This document shows positions 1 to 11,565 of a stretch of DNA of 64,000 nt, piece by piece. The position numbers were made by a program, and so were the translations under genes. Where the stretch lies: assembly GCA_032622095.1 (NCBI GenBank), contig CP136066.1:169580664-169644663 (forward strand), given 5' to 3'. The notes beneath the pieces were generated by a model. That model was not told the origin of the DNA, made no database searches, and worked only from the letters and a program-made list of their open reading frames with translations. This DNA comes from Siphonodentalium dalli (taxonomy: Eukaryota > Mollusca > Scaphopoda > Gadilida > Siphonodentaliidae). The first letter of the stretch is position 1. The number at the start of each line of letters is the position of its first letter.

Positions 1-13
1 GCACCAACAAAGT

Positions 14-316
14 GTGAATATATTCATTCATTCCCTTCGTTCAAGCGGGGTAACTCTAGTCTATATAAAGAATATTCAGTGTTCTGACAACTTTATCAAA
101 GAATCAGACATAATTAGATCATTAGAGTCAATTAGTTCTGCTTACCAAATGCGTTATATTGATGTTTTCACTGAACATCCGGGACATTTCTATCATCCCT
201 CCTCTGCCGATGTGATTTCCAGAAAGATCAAGGTCGGTGACAGAGTTATTCGTCTGAAAAAAAAACAAACAAAGAGGTTATTATTATACAAGACTAACAG
301 GTCAGGCACATTTTGA
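14..316 (+). other. Open frame at window edge, part of a dispersed repeat
   Basis: This open frame has no ATG at its start (the first codon is GTG) and is not recognised as a known family. Its 3' end, ending in RSGTF, runs straight into a dispersed repeat. The same junction occurs on the minus strand near 54.1 kb, where another short frame also reads through RSGTF. It may be a 3' exon captured by, or belonging to, the repeat. Coding status is doubtful. Confidence 0.2.
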
Positions 317-600
317 ATTCAAATATTATAGTGATATTTAACTATAATAGTTGAATGTGGATATGGTCGTTTTGTGAATTCGATAAAATAGGGATAATCC
401 GAAATCATATTTCACAAAAAACAATTCAAAATCAGTGCCCCTCTAATTCGGTACCATGTTTGTTTTTGTGATGAAATAACATGACTTGACCCACGTGAAT
501 GATTAATCTTCATCGCACAAGCTCGTCCAGACAATCAACATTCAATTGGTATATATATTGTAATGACGGAGCGATTGAGTTGCATGCTAATGTAATTTAA
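300..600 (+). repeat. Dispersed repeat copy, inverse of the 53.4-54.1 kb region
   Basis: This segment aligns with the minus strand of 53390-53660. Shared landmarks are GTGAATTCGATAAAA, ATCATATTTCACAAA, GGTACCATGTTTGTTTTTG and GTCCAGACAAT. The 53-54 kb copy carries an extra inverted-repeat insertion (about 53616-54108) that is missing here, so this copy serves as the unoccupied reference. Confidence 0.75.
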
Positions 601-1994
601 ACGGCACAAGTGTAGCTTTATGTATGGAAATAAGCTGGCGCAAAAGGTTACAGAACCCATTTGATTTGCTCATTTAATGTAATGCTCTTAAGAGAGCAAT
701 TTGGCTGTGTACTGGCATGCGAGATGACACGTTTCATCCAAAACATGGCAAATGTAGATTTAGCACTGTCAGATTCAACGATAATAGTTAAATTTACGAT
801 GTGCCTGACATGACTAATTGTCTGAGATACTGTTGTATAATTGAAAGTCACATTCAATGTTCGAGGCTCCAATTATTTCTTTTCCGAGCAACGCTTCTAT
901 TAGTTAGCTATTCAAGAAGAGTACAATGGGTGTTTCATTAATGGGAGCAGTTCACGGTTGCTAGGAGACAAAGCATCTGTAACAATAGTTTCACACCGCC
1001 TGTAAATATGCTGTGTTATAACTCACTAATGATTTTCCAACGTCACTACGAAAATTCAGTACATTACGGTTTGACAACAACAATTAATAAAAAATGCGAT
1101 TTAACACTGAAAGTATGCGCCGATAAACAATTTAGATTGAACAACGAATTTTCCACGGAGCAAGCGACCTGCTCAGTCGCTGATTGGTAGAAAATATCTG
1201 CTAACAATTATTCGATTAACTGCTGTGGAAAGGTCTATTCGCTGCCTCGATGTTATGCTGCTATCTGCAAAACGCGAGGGTTTAAAATATAAAACGGAAT
1301 ATTACAATATATATTTAGAAGGCATGCAACAAAAAGGTGTGGAAGTCGAGGAGACGGGATTCGTGTAATATGATTATATACCATGCACAATCATGTATAT
1401 GCATGGTAATGTACTGTATATGCCCATATAAAAAGAATCACCTTTATTCTACACAATCATGCAAACTTACTGTGAGTGCATATGCAATTGGCTTTATCTC
1501 TGTCGGTTCCAACAGTTTATTTTGTAAGGAGAGACATGACGTTGGAAGCGTTTTGATAACATCTCGGCACGGAACGACGTCAAACTGCTGACAAGCTTTC
1601 ACGTAGACCTGCTGTGTCACTTCCGTGATCTCGTAACGCGCCGGCGTTTTCTTACCAGTGTCTGTCTGACCTGAAATTTTAGTTCGAAACGTTCTTCAAT
1701 TAACGACATAGACACATGTACATCAAAGATCCACAGTCCTATTAGATACCACCCTGTGGTTACCATGCTCTGCCACGTACCAAATTTGCCAACTCTTCTA
1801 TTTTGTTTATATGTGTCATCTGTATATTATGTTATTTTTTGGATTTGGAAATAAAATATGTTTACACTAGATTTGCCAATGGCAAAAATAATTCACATTT
1901 GCCTGTGAGCTCCCGAAGGAGGGATGAGCTCATCGCAGGGAGCTCCATGTGATCTCCTCCATTATCCCTATGCCTTGCTCTTCATATATCTACT
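601..1994. other. Gene-free stretch
   Basis: I see no supported gene, RNA or repeat structure here. The open frames are short, lack ATG starts or splice context, and have no recognisable family signature. Confidence 0.5.
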
Positions 1995-2919
1995 TAAAGA
2001 CATATCATGGACTTGTTCGGTGCGTGAAATTGATAAGTTAATACTCAGGTGCTATGCCAACATGGGGAATGTAGCATTCTACTAACATCACCGAAAATTC
2101 TATCAGAAATCGATCATACCACTGCATATAACACATCATCTGAACTATACGCCTAACTGTAAATATTTACATCTCGATTCGGGACGCAACTATCGGCGAT
2201 AATCTAACACAATTGATTTCGCCATCGCCAGTCATTGCATTTAATTAATATATCAGAATGATTATGACGGTGTGTATCGTCATTTTGAATTAATATTCAT
2301 AACAAATAACAACTTTGAGCAGGATTATTCTCAATTTCTATATCTGATCATCCTGTTAACATGTTTCAAAACATGTTTTAATGTACTCTACAATTGGAAA
2401 TTACTCACATCGTCAGTGTTAGTTGCAGAGGTCTGGTGGATACAATTAATATGTCACTGGGATGGGAGGAGGATGAAGAGGGAGGAGCTCCATGTGGGAG
2501 CTCCCTGTGAGGGGAGGAGAGGCAGGATCTCCCTGGGAGGTGCTCACAAGAAGGACGAGGAGCGCGTTCAGGAGGAGTTCCATGGGAGGGGAGTGAGGAA
2601 CTCCTCGTAAAGACGTTATCCAGCTTGCAATCCTCACACTTTAAAACGCATGTTGATAGTATTAAACGCTACTGATTGGTCAGTCTTGCTCACAGTACCC
2701 TCGATGGAGAAATCGTTTTCGTTAATTTATCGCCGATAGTTGCGTCCCGAATCGAGACGTAAATATTTACAATTGAGCGTAGTTCCGACGATGTTTTCTA
2801 TGGAGTGGTCTATTTGTTTGACATTTTCGGCGATGTTAATATAATCATACATTCCCCAAGCACCTGAATATTAACTTATCAGTTTCACGCACCCGAACAA
2901 GTGCATATATGTCTTTATT
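1995..2919. mobile_element. Inverted-repeat DNA element with ~225-bp TIRs
   Basis: About 1995-2228 (from TTAAAGACATAT) is the inverse of about 2700-2919 (to ATGTCTTTA). Both arms contain the segments GGGACGCAACTATCGGCGAT and GTGAAA..GATAAGTTAAT. The interior is non-coding and includes a purine-rich stretch with repeated GGGAGCTCC motifs (2455-2600). A one-sided relative lies at 5874-6215. This is a non-autonomous TIR element. The superfamily is not determined, because the terminal TTAA/TA context is ambiguous. Confidence 0.75.
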
Positions 2920-3010
2920 ATGATGTACAATTTGATATTAAAATTACTCAACTCCTCAGTGTTAGTTGCAGGGGTAGGATGTGTAAAATTAGTTGTACCC
3001 ATGCACTGTG
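2395..3010 (+). repeat. Short direct repeat (GTGTTAGTTGCAG segment)
   Basis: About 55 bp at 2398-2455 is repeated at 2940-2995. It contains AAATTACTCA..TC.TCAGTGTTAGTTGCAG, with one copy inside and one just outside the preceding inverted-repeat element. No function is apparent. Confidence 0.5.
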
Positions 3011-3147
3011 ACCAAACATTTAGCAGTGCATACAATTTGACAAGATATTGTGAAACTGTAACAGAGATCCGACTCTTGGCTGAGCCAGGATCACCACGAG
3101 GTCCATTTACTTCATACAAAATATAGCTGCGTCGTTATTCCAGTTAC

Positions 3148-3366
3148 TTTCAGTTTAGCTACCCGTTCACCATGATTGTCTCGGAGCCAACGATTTCAGG
3201 AAAACCATATTTCGCCATGAATTTACAGCAGAAGAATGCTAGTATAATAAATCCACCAGCCCAAGGAATCTTTTGGGTATACAACATATGGCAAAAGTTG
3301 TATGACATTATTAGAGCTACTTTGGCACATAATGTTGAGTTTATTCAAGGAATTCCAATGGATTAA
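3148..3366 (+). pseudogene. Relic of a Polinton-type packaging ATPase
   Basis: The frame aligns without gaps to residues about 92-165 of the ATPase encoded at 30710-31612. It shares an F-x-F-x-x-PF lead-in, the Walker A region, SGKxYF, the IxWxYxxWxxLYD block and the V-x-FIxGIP block. The Walker A motif is damaged: the first Gly is Glu and the final Thr is Pro (EPTISGKP against GPTSSGKT). The frame stops at 3366, before Walker B. Only about 70 codons remain, so it cannot make a functional ATPase. It records an older, independent visit of the same element lineage. No terminal repeats of the parent element were found around it. Confidence 0.75.
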
Positions 3367-3417
3367 AAAAAACACATTCTTCTATTTGAGATTAAGGAGT
3401 ACTACTGTGTTGGGTGA

Positions 3418-3770
3418 TTTAACCCTTTCATGACGGGAGATGCGGTGCCAATATATTCTCTTATATATGCGAGTCTACCATAGGTCGCCTCGCAATTATT
3501 AGAGAATGCATTGGCCTAACAATTTTTTATAAATTTTTTTATATCAATTTTTTCATATTATTCTTTAACAATTTTTATCATTTTTTTCTTACAATCTTTA
3601 ACAATTTTATCATTTTTTTTATAATTTGTTATTACATTATTTATCAATTTTTATATTTTTTTTACATTCTTTATAAAAATTTTATAATTTTTTATCATTA
3701 TTTCATACATTCTGGAAAAATTTGTCAAAGAACACCCACAATGATAATTGTCTCACAACAAATTGATAAC
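3418..3770. mobile_element. Hairpin MITE copy 1 with AT-rich flank
   Basis: It begins at TTTAACCCTTTCATGACGGGAG, like the copies at 8338 and 61189. Next is a ~71-bp hairpin (3445-3515) built from GCCAATGCATTCTCTTATATA arms around a GGTCGCCTCGC centre. An AT-rich tract of degenerate repeats related to CTTACATTCTTTAACAATTTT follows. The right terminus is not clear. Confidence 0.65.
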
Positions 3771-5329
3771 TTAGTGGCCATCCGCCCGCCGAACCCACAC
3801 CCGTTCGCCTCCCGCTCAATAACTAGGCGTGCGTTTTAAAGTTCAGCCGAATGGCATCTGAAACCAGTTATTAATATCTACCACGTTATCGTAGCTACAA
3901 GTGCTTATAAATATTATATCGGGCTGACTTAATGTTCTGTGTGTGCTAACCGCAAATTCTCGGAAGATTTATTAAAAATAAATAATACACTCAGCTTTTT
4001 TTGTTATAAAAAACTATGTATCTCTAATAAATGAATGCAGTGGGTGTTTATTGGAGGGTTGTGGGATACGGTGCTGGTGTCGTTGGGGAATATTTAATGA
4101 GAACAGCTTTGTTGTTCACATATGTGCCCCAACTACCACAGCGCTCCCATTAACACACACACCCACACCCACCATCATTCCTTTCTTAAATAATCTTTGC
4201 ATCTACAGACAGGGACGATTAAGAACAGACAGTGCCACCGTATGTACATGTAGTGTGCTTTGATGGAAAGTCTTTTGTCAGTTTAGAATTCGCGCACCAA
4301 GGAAAATTTAAATCTAAGCGCAAAAATAGTATACTGCTGCGCCAAGTTAAATAGGAGAAAGGTATAACAAGTCTCGTAAACATGACATAGTTGTGTGTTT
4401 ACCGTGGACAGTTCACATGTAAAATTCAATCTAATTCTCACCTGGATTCCTCGTGTGAGAAAACATCATCGAACTAATTACGCACAGGACCTTAATACAT
4501 CACTGGACCGTTATAAATTCGAAAAGGAACTATATATATGGCGCCCCTGTGTATCAACAATGTAAAGACTCCTCGCTGAGAAATGTCTATATTAAAATCG
4601 ATCAGTACTACAAAAGCGGTACCTCGCGATTAATGAATAATTAATTATCATTCCACTTAATTAGTGGTCACATGATTAATTATCCTGTTCTGATCGCATG
4701 CATTTGTCGATAAAAATACAAGACACCATTTGTTTGTAAATTATGTAACGTCATACTATGTCGTTCGCATGTGCATGGCAAGGGAGATAACTCTATTTCA
4801 TACGCGAAATGTCTGTTTCATAGACAGGACCACCAAACCATGTGGTTTTATGCGTTGGCTGGAACTTCACGTTTTCCACCAGATGTTAAATTCCGTCATC
4901 TTGGGTCACCTTTCGGCCCAAGCCTTTTTGCACTTTCCATATTGCATTCCATACTACATGTAACCAACTTTTAGTATCGGCTGACATCGGCTGACAATAT
5001 CCCATCACAATCTCCAGGCGTTCACTTTGGACACATATCACCCACATTTCTACATGACAATTGTATTTATTGTGTTTGTGAATTTATTTGAAAGGCGTCA
5101 GAAATTTGTTAATCGTATTTGTGAAACACTGTAAAACCAATGGAACGCAACTCTACATATTTAGTTCCTTGACACCGGCAATGTACTGCCCGCCAAAGGT
5201 CGCAACAGCATAAAGCTTTACAATATTTTCCGGACCTGGACTGATAATATCGGGTTATCCCAGATTATGCGGTCGGGATGTTAGGGACGTGGGCAGTGGT
5301 GGTTGGTGATCTGTCATATTACATACAGC
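3771..5329. other. Gene-free stretch
   Basis: Nothing recognisable. Short open frames around 4051-4263 and 4730-4974 have no family signature and no convincing splice context. Confidence 0.5.
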
Positions 5330-5700
5330 CTACTCTCGTGAACATAAGCACATAAACGGCTTATTTTTCTGAGCGAAATAAGCTCATATTGGTATTATTT
5401 AACTTCAATATACGCTCTATATGGACCTACAAAAAGCGTTTTTTTAAAAGCCCAACATGGGACTATCTCCATATAAAAAAAACCCAAATTGGCATTATTT
5501 AATCTACATTTTGTCATCAACACGACTTTCATGTTATCAGATTTACGCTCTTTATAATGTTTTTTCACTGAGATCTGAGCCATTTAACGGAATTACGGGT
5601 ATATAAGCACACTATGGGCTATTTCGTAATAAAATTAGTCCGATATGAACCTATGTGAATATATAGGTCCAATATGAACCTATTTGCACGAGGATAGTAT
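5330..5700. repeat. Dispersed AATAAG-type repeat copy
   Basis: Repeated phrases about AATAAGTCC/GGACTTATT, CTCTTTATAATG, GGAATTACGGGTATATAAG and CCTATTTGCACGAGGAT recur at 37370-37670, 49840-50000, 51500-51660, 52190-52390 and 52770-53120. No open frame is conserved between copies. It is probably a non-autonomous element; its ends are not resolved. Confidence 0.5.
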
Positions 5701-5873
5701 GCATATTAACAACTGCAGCCCACCATTGAAGGTAAAAATTTCAAAATCCAGAAAACATCATTTGTGATCGAATTGTCCAACAGATACTTCAAACATAATA
5801 CCCGGCCCTCAATATTTATATACTGTGAATTTAAACAATCCACCCTTGGTAAAAAAAACCATCATAGTTTACA

Positions 5874-6215
5874 TTAAAGACATATTATTTACCTGTTCGG
5901 GTGGGTGAAACTTAATAATTAGTACTCAGGCGATATGCCAATCTGGGGAATGTAGCATTCTGCTAACATCGCCAAAAACTAAAAAGAAATCGACAATACC
6001 AATCCATGGAAAACATCGTGTGAACTATACGTAGCTCAATTGTAAATATTTACATCAGATTCGGGACGCAACTATTGGCGACAAACTAACGCAAATGATT
6101 TTGCCATCGAGATTCATTGCATTGAATAATGAATATATATGAATGACGATGTGTGTTGTCAATTTGGATTAATATTCGTAAAAATAAAAACTTTGATCAA
6201 GATTATTCCCCATTT
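5874..6215 (+). mobile_element. One-sided copy of the 1995-2919 element
   Basis: This matches the left half of the inverted-repeat element at 1995-2919: TTAAAGACATAT, GGGGAATGTAGCATTCT, GGGACGCAACTAT and the following interior up to GATTATTC. No right arm is present nearby, so the copy is truncated. Confidence 0.65.
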
Positions 6216-6482
6216 ATAGTTTATCACCCTACCGGAGTGTGTTTCACGTCAGAGAAATACATTAGCCAAACAAACTCAACCTACTTCCGGTTTGGAGTTA
6301 CTAAATGAGACACACATCCGCCTGTCGCCACATCTATATGGGTTGTCTTTGTATGTTCTGAACCATTTGTTTCCCGATCAAGGCGTCCTTGGTCGCCGTT
6401 TGTAACTTTAATTATAGCAGGACCAACTTAACGAGCATAACGAAGCCGGGAATATTGCTACTAAAGTTGAAGTTCAACTTAC

Positions 6483-6747
6483 TTTTGGCGACAGCTGGTT
6501 GTTCGTCCTCATGAAATTTGGATTCGTCGTACGTGAATTCGAGATCAAGAAAGGACTCTTTCCTGTTACCAGTCGATATTTCCTCAGTATGATTGCTCGT
6601 TTTCTTCTTAAATCGACGCAAACTCTCCGGACCTGTTATTTCTTCTTGATCCGCCTTTCTGATTATTTTCTTCCTATCCTTCGCCTGGATCTTATGAGAT
6701 ATGGGCATGCGTTCTCTGAAATTCGTTACATCGAAGTTAAGTGACAT
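6483..6747 (-). CDS. Putative first coding exon, unknown protein
   Basis: An ATG-started frame of 88 codons plus one base ends at a strong splice donor, AAAA|GTAAGTT (GT at 6482-6481). The peptide is hydrophilic and strongly charged. It contains basic clusters that could serve as a nuclear signal (DRKKIIRK near residue 25, RRFKKK near 45) and acidic stretches (DLEFTYDESKFHEDEQ near 68-83). No domain is recognised. The composition is unlike the low-complexity spurious frames elsewhere, and the donor coincides with the drop in coding character. Downstream exons (lower coordinates) were not identified. It could still be a chance frame; if not spliced it runs 23 more codons to a stop at 6412. Confidence 0.45.
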
Positions 6748-7357
6748 ACAAATTCCACATGAATGCGATATTAATGATAGGAAATGGTTAAAGCCTGTGT
6801 GAAGACTGTTGTCTCTTCTTAGTCATCTGTTCCGGTCATCTTCCTGTTCTTCGTCTGGTTCCTACACTCTTAGAAAAAATTCTACACAATATGTTTTCAT
6901 TTTGATCTTAAACAACTTAGTGTAGAAATGACACATGATACATGTGTCGGTGGAATTTTCTCAACATTGACTATGAGTGAATATGTGAATATATTATAGT
7001 TAGTAGATTAGATATGTTCTATTTGAGACACACACCTCTTAAAGGCACATGATGCCTTAATTGTCGAAAATATTCATATTTGTTCCACACACCGTAAACA
7101 GAAAAACATTAAAACGCTATTGAACATTTTGACCAACGTTTGTGGTGTAAATACCTACCCCCAACCCCAGCCCCCCCCATGCACATGTCGCCTCGTCGTT
7201 CCTGCTTAGAGTCAGTTGTTTTATGGGGATCGGTGTTTACTACGTGTAGTGGTGTACCCGGTAACTTGAACCATATGCGCGGTCTGTTCTCCACCATTAA
7301 ACTGAAAACGTCCATACATCCCAATAAACCATGCTAAACACCAGTGATGGTAAGTAC

Positions 7358-7570
7358 TGTAATGCCCTAAATAATCGAATCCTTAACCAAAGCAGAATTA
7401 TGGGTATTGTTTTTAGGATTTAGTCGGAAATATGGCTTGTTGCCATTCATCGGAAAGCTCTCACTGAGAGCTTTCCGATGAATGACAACAAGCCATATTT
7501 CCGTCTAAATCCTGAAATATTACCCATAATTCTTCTGTGGTTAGGGAGTAGATTATTAGGGCATTACTGC
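7358..7570. mobile_element. ~212-bp palindromic MITE
   Basis: Two ~105-bp arms are near-perfect inverses about a centre at 7464 (AGCTCTCACTGAGAGCT). Outer ends read GTAATGCCCTAA and TTAGGGCATTAC. One arm alone recurs at 23449-23552. No coding content. This is typical of a foldback-type MITE. Confidence 0.8.
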
Positions 7571-8337
7571 ATACAAAGAGAAACATTAGTTCATATTCGA
7601 GTACTTACTTCATCTGGACGTACATTATTCCGGTATTAATACCGTGTCATATGTATGCGTGGTACGCCAGAAATACTTCCTTTCATATATTCCAGATATA
7701 GATAGCACAATGTCAATCCACCTGTGGCACTATTGAAATCTTCAACACAATTTCCAGTATGTAATACTAAGCGATGCGAGTGGAATTAGCTTCACAATTT
7801 AATGACACCATGCGCGACGCACTGACAGAAAAGAGACCTCATCGCGTGTTCATCGAGGTAATTACGAATTCAATCAGAGCAAGTAGTTTTACATTGATTT
7901 TAATTTTAAATCAATCAATAATTTAACAATGGGGGCTACCAAGTATACATACACCACAATATGATCAGATACATGGTGTGCCGGTAACACACTGCACACA
8001 GAGAAATTGGTTTGAAGTGACTCATAATCTTAGTTCACTGGGGTTAAGCGAAGCCGTCACTTTACAATCGTGTGCGATTTCAGGGTCCTCACTCAAAACT
8101 TACAAAAGTCAGCGAAATTTATCAATAATAAGAATCGAAGTGGTAACTGCCACTTAAATTGTTCAAGTGGCAGCAAATGTCGAGTTGTTGCCACATAAAA
8201 TCTTTTTGCCGAGTTCAACCAGGAAATGATGCGATGGTGTCCGTCAGTTTCAATATTTTAGTATTGTTATGCGCGAAATTCAAAAGCGTAATTGCAAAAG
8301 TTATTACCGTCGGCATTGATACATTATATTTATCTGT
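7571..8337. other. Gene-free stretch
   Basis: No recognisable gene or repeat apart from scattered AT-rich words. Confidence 0.45.
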
Positions 8338-8341
8338 TTAA

Positions 8342-9304
8342 CCCTGTAATGATTGGAGCTTCATGATTTGTTGCGAAAACCCTGTGCCAATGCATTTTCT
8401 TATATATGTGAGTCGACCATAGGTCGCCTCGCAAATATGAGAGAATGCATTGGCCTAACAAATTTTATATTATTTTTTATAATTGTTAAAAAATGTAAGA
8501 AAAAGAAAAAAAAGGATAAAATTGTCAAAGAATGTAAGAAAACTTCATAACAGAATGATAAAAATTGTTAACAAATGTAAGAAAAAATGATAACAATTGA
8601 TAAAGAATGTAAGAAAAATGATAATTGTTTTGTTATCAAATTGTTAAAGATACGGGCGTGTTGGCGGTGGGTATGCTGTTAAAATATCCAGCTCCGTCAA
8701 AAACCGCCATAAACAGAGAGAATAGTAAAATATAGACATACTGTGTTCTTATACCTATCATAATTATGGCATAAATAGTACGTTATTGTTAAATGTTTTT
8801 CCTTTGTTATGTAAACAAAAGCACAAAACGTTACAGAACCTGGCTTTTGTTCAGTTCCGGGTATGGTAAACATAAAGAGCGTTATTTGTTACTGTTTTCC
8901 TGATATGGAAATAATAAAGAGGGTTTATATCATTTGTGTGTGATTAACCAATATAATTGCGCTGTGTTATGTACACAGAAGCAAAACTTCTGTAACACGA
9001 GTAGGTTCTTGTTTACGTGTACGTACGTCTTGACGACAATATACTATTTACGCGCTGATTATGAACAAAACTATATATATTGTAATATTCCTTCTGTTGT
9101 TGGCGATTTGAACAAATATTTCTGCAACGAACGCCGCCCGTGCCTTTAAAGAGTGTAAGAAAAATGATAACAAATGATAAAATTGTTAAAGAATATAAGA
9201 AAAAATGATAAAAAAAATGTTATAGACTGTAAGAAAAAAAATAAAAAATTGGCAAAGTATGTAAGAGAAAATGATATATAAGATAATGCATTGGCACATG
9301 GTCT
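8342..9304. mobile_element. Hairpin MITE copy 2, disrupted by a TTAA MITE
   Basis: It opens with TTAACCCTGTAATGATTGGAG after a TTAA and carries the 71-bp hairpin at 8384-8454. Degenerate tandem repeats of TTGTTAAAGAATGTAAGAAA follow. It ends with a half hairpin arm (GCATTGGCACATGG, about 9288-9301) just before another TTAA. The MITE at 8648-9145 is inserted inside the AT-rich tract. Confidence 0.7.
8648..9145. mobile_element. TTAA MITE, copy A (nested)
   Basis: TIRs are AGATACGGGCG..GTTGGCGG on the left and AACGAACGCCGCCCGTGCCT on the right, flanked by TTAA on both sides (8644-8647 and 9146-9149). Removing the element and one TTAA gives TTGTTAAAGAGTGTAAG, which matches the host repeat phrase TTGTTAAAGAATGTAAG. 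That proves TTAA is the duplicated target. Copies B (17564-18056) and C (38806-39327) share the whole length. No ORF. The TTAA target suggests piggyBac-type mobilisation (inference). Confidence 0.85.
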
Positions 9305-9585
9305 TTAACGTTACGTCAGCGCAGATCCCAATACCTAATTATTTTTTTTTCTTCATCAAAAACTGACAAAAATGAATCGGACAGCTCAATATAATTTCAC
9401 CTTGGAATTTCGCACGATACTAAAATATTGAAACTTATCGGTTTTCGTAGTCATATTTATAAATTGACAATTTATATGATTACGAATAGTAACGAGTGAC
9501 AAGCCATTCGCCATATAATATCGGTCGCAAATTCACTTTACTCCGAAAGACAGTTTTACCACGAACATGTTTTAGATCATGCATT

Positions 9586-10050
9586 TTATATCCTAGATCA
9601 TGCCATGAACTCTATTCTGGCTAACGCCGGTAGAGATCTTATTACACCAGCACAGCACCTTGGATCTGTTTGAAGTTTTGACAGGGAACCCTATAAAGTC
9701 GAAAAAACAACAACCCAACTCAAAGTTGCATGCTTTTCTCTGACTTTTGTGAGCCGATCTCGCAATAAACATCAAATTAGTTACCCAGGAAAAATGCGAT
9801 AATTGTATGCGACGCGAAGCGAAATCACTCACAAATTCAATTAAATCGTGAAATTTCGAGTTTGGACGTTCAACTACAGTGAAGTACATTATATATTAAG
9901 AAACATATAATAACTAAGAAATATATTCTCCGAGTTATTTTTTCGAATTTATAAGGTTCCCTGTCAAAACTACAAAAAGTTCCAAGGGTTCGTACTGGTG
10001 GAATATGATCTCCACGGGCGTTAGCCAGAGTAGAGAATCATGGCATGATC
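9586..10050. repeat. Inverted-repeat element with ~100-bp arms
   Basis: The arm 9595-9692 (AGATCATGCCATGA .. TTTTGACAGGGAACC) is the inverse of about 9950-10050. A related sequence occurs at 25970-26160 (AGAGATCATAC .. CTGACAGGGAACG .. CTTTGTGAGCCGAT). No coding content is supported; the minus-strand frame across it follows the repeat. Confidence 0.65.
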
Positions 10051-10324
10051 TATTTATATCCCAGAGTGGAATATATGAGAAAACGACCATAACGTAAATA
10101 AAGACACATATCTTAAAGTCACATGGAGTTGTGCGCACCAAAATACACTTAATAATGGTCGGTTTATAATTTGTCCTGGTGTCGGTCGATATACATACAT
10201 GAACTAACTTTCTATGTGAATTATTATGTCACAGAGAGACGCATGTATTCATTGAAAATCTGGAATCGGAATTGGAATAAGGCGCGACTGGCGGTAAAGT
10301 TATATTGCTATATCCCACCATTAA

Positions 10325-10770
10325 AGACCCACTTAATTTTCGAACCCCCAGATCACATAAATAAAATATGTGCCATATTATATACCTTTGAAAGATGAAG
10401 CTCCAATACATCATATTATCAACTTATCCGGTGTAATAAATTGTGAACATGTTGTTTTTGTTGAGTTACTGGATTGTAGTTCAAATTGTATTATTTTCAA
10501 TGGAGGGGTAATAACTCTAAATCTTAAAGATAGAGTTGTTCCACTTCCATTGAAAACACATTTTTAGATTGAATTATGTTGCATTCTGGGAGCCAAAGCG
10601 GGTGTAATCTTTGTATGATTTCAGCTGTTTTCTATTTCTCTATGGGCATCTTCTGAGACACAGACGTTTCAAATGGTGATGAGTTATAGTATTTTACTAA
10701 TATTTTATGGTATAATTTTGTTACTAAAACCGTATATCAAGGCACAGTGACTCGAAAATTAAGTGGGCCT
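10325..10770. mobile_element. TTAA MITE of a second family
   Basis: TIRs are AGACCCACTTAATTTTCGA on the left and its inverse TCGAAAATTAAGTGGGCCT on the right, each bordered by TTAA (10321-10324 and 10771-10774). About 446 bp with no ORF. It shares target site and TIR length with the 8648-9145 family but not the TIR sequence. Confidence 0.8.
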
Positions 10771-10774
10771 TTAA

Positions 10775-11322
10775 ATAACTTTAAAAACTTCACGCACTGC
10801 TTTCTCTTCGTTTTAACCGTCAACATGTAGTCCCATAAACGTTTTAGAGCGAAGACAGCTGTAGATATTCTGCCCATGGTCTACATGTAAAAAAAAAATT
10901 ATGGGACCGATAATTAAAAAATTGAACCGACATAAACGAAATTATCTCAAATTTATCGAAAAATAAAAGAAAGAAAACATGTATTTTCAACACTATATCG
11001 ACGAATTTGTTCGGAAATATTTCGCGTATGTATGTTTTGAAATAGCTCTTACCAAATTATGTATTCATTTTTTACTGAACAAAATCATATTGGTGCTCTA
11101 ATCTGTTCGCATGATATAATAATAATGCGTGGATATCAAGATGAGGATTACACCAAAATAGTATATCGTTAACAGCATTCAGCTTGAACAGTTGGATTGA
11201 AAGGCTCTGTGTTAGCTGAGATACGAAAATTGTGCTTACCAGAGCCAACTTCACTGACAGGGTAAACGACAATAGTGATACTTGTCTGCATAACTTTACT
11301 GTATAAAAGCCAATGATGGGAT
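10775..11322. other. Gene-free stretch
   Basis: Nothing supported. It runs up to the reverse-transcriptase fragment that follows. Confidence 0.45.
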
Positions 11323-11565
11323 ATGATCGAAAGCTTAAAAATATTCAACTGGTACGATCCGGAATTATCGAATATATTAACAAATGTCACCACCAAATCT
11401 CGAACCCGAGGCTACAAGTATGAACTCTGCAAAGCAAGATCCAACTATGATGTGAGGAAATATACATTCAGCCAAAGAGTGGCCAGTACTGGGAACAATC
11501 TCCCAAACGAAGTGATATATGGTGTAAACGTAACCAAATTCATAAATAGACTGGATAGCCATTAA
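11323..11565 (+). pseudogene. Non-LTR retrotransposon ORF2 C-terminus (fragment)
   Basis: The 80-codon frame resembles the conserved tail after the reverse-transcriptase domain of CR1/L2-like elements. An MIESLKIFN-type segment is followed by DPELSNIL, an R-[GH]-x-[KS]-Y-x-L-x-K-x-R block, R-K-Y-x-F-x-x-R-V, N-x-L-P-x-E-V and finally F-x-x-R-L-D. It ends in a stop a few residues later, as expected. The frame is closed by TGA just upstream, and the catalytic domain is not present. It is a 5'-truncated, inactive insertion. Confidence 0.7.
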
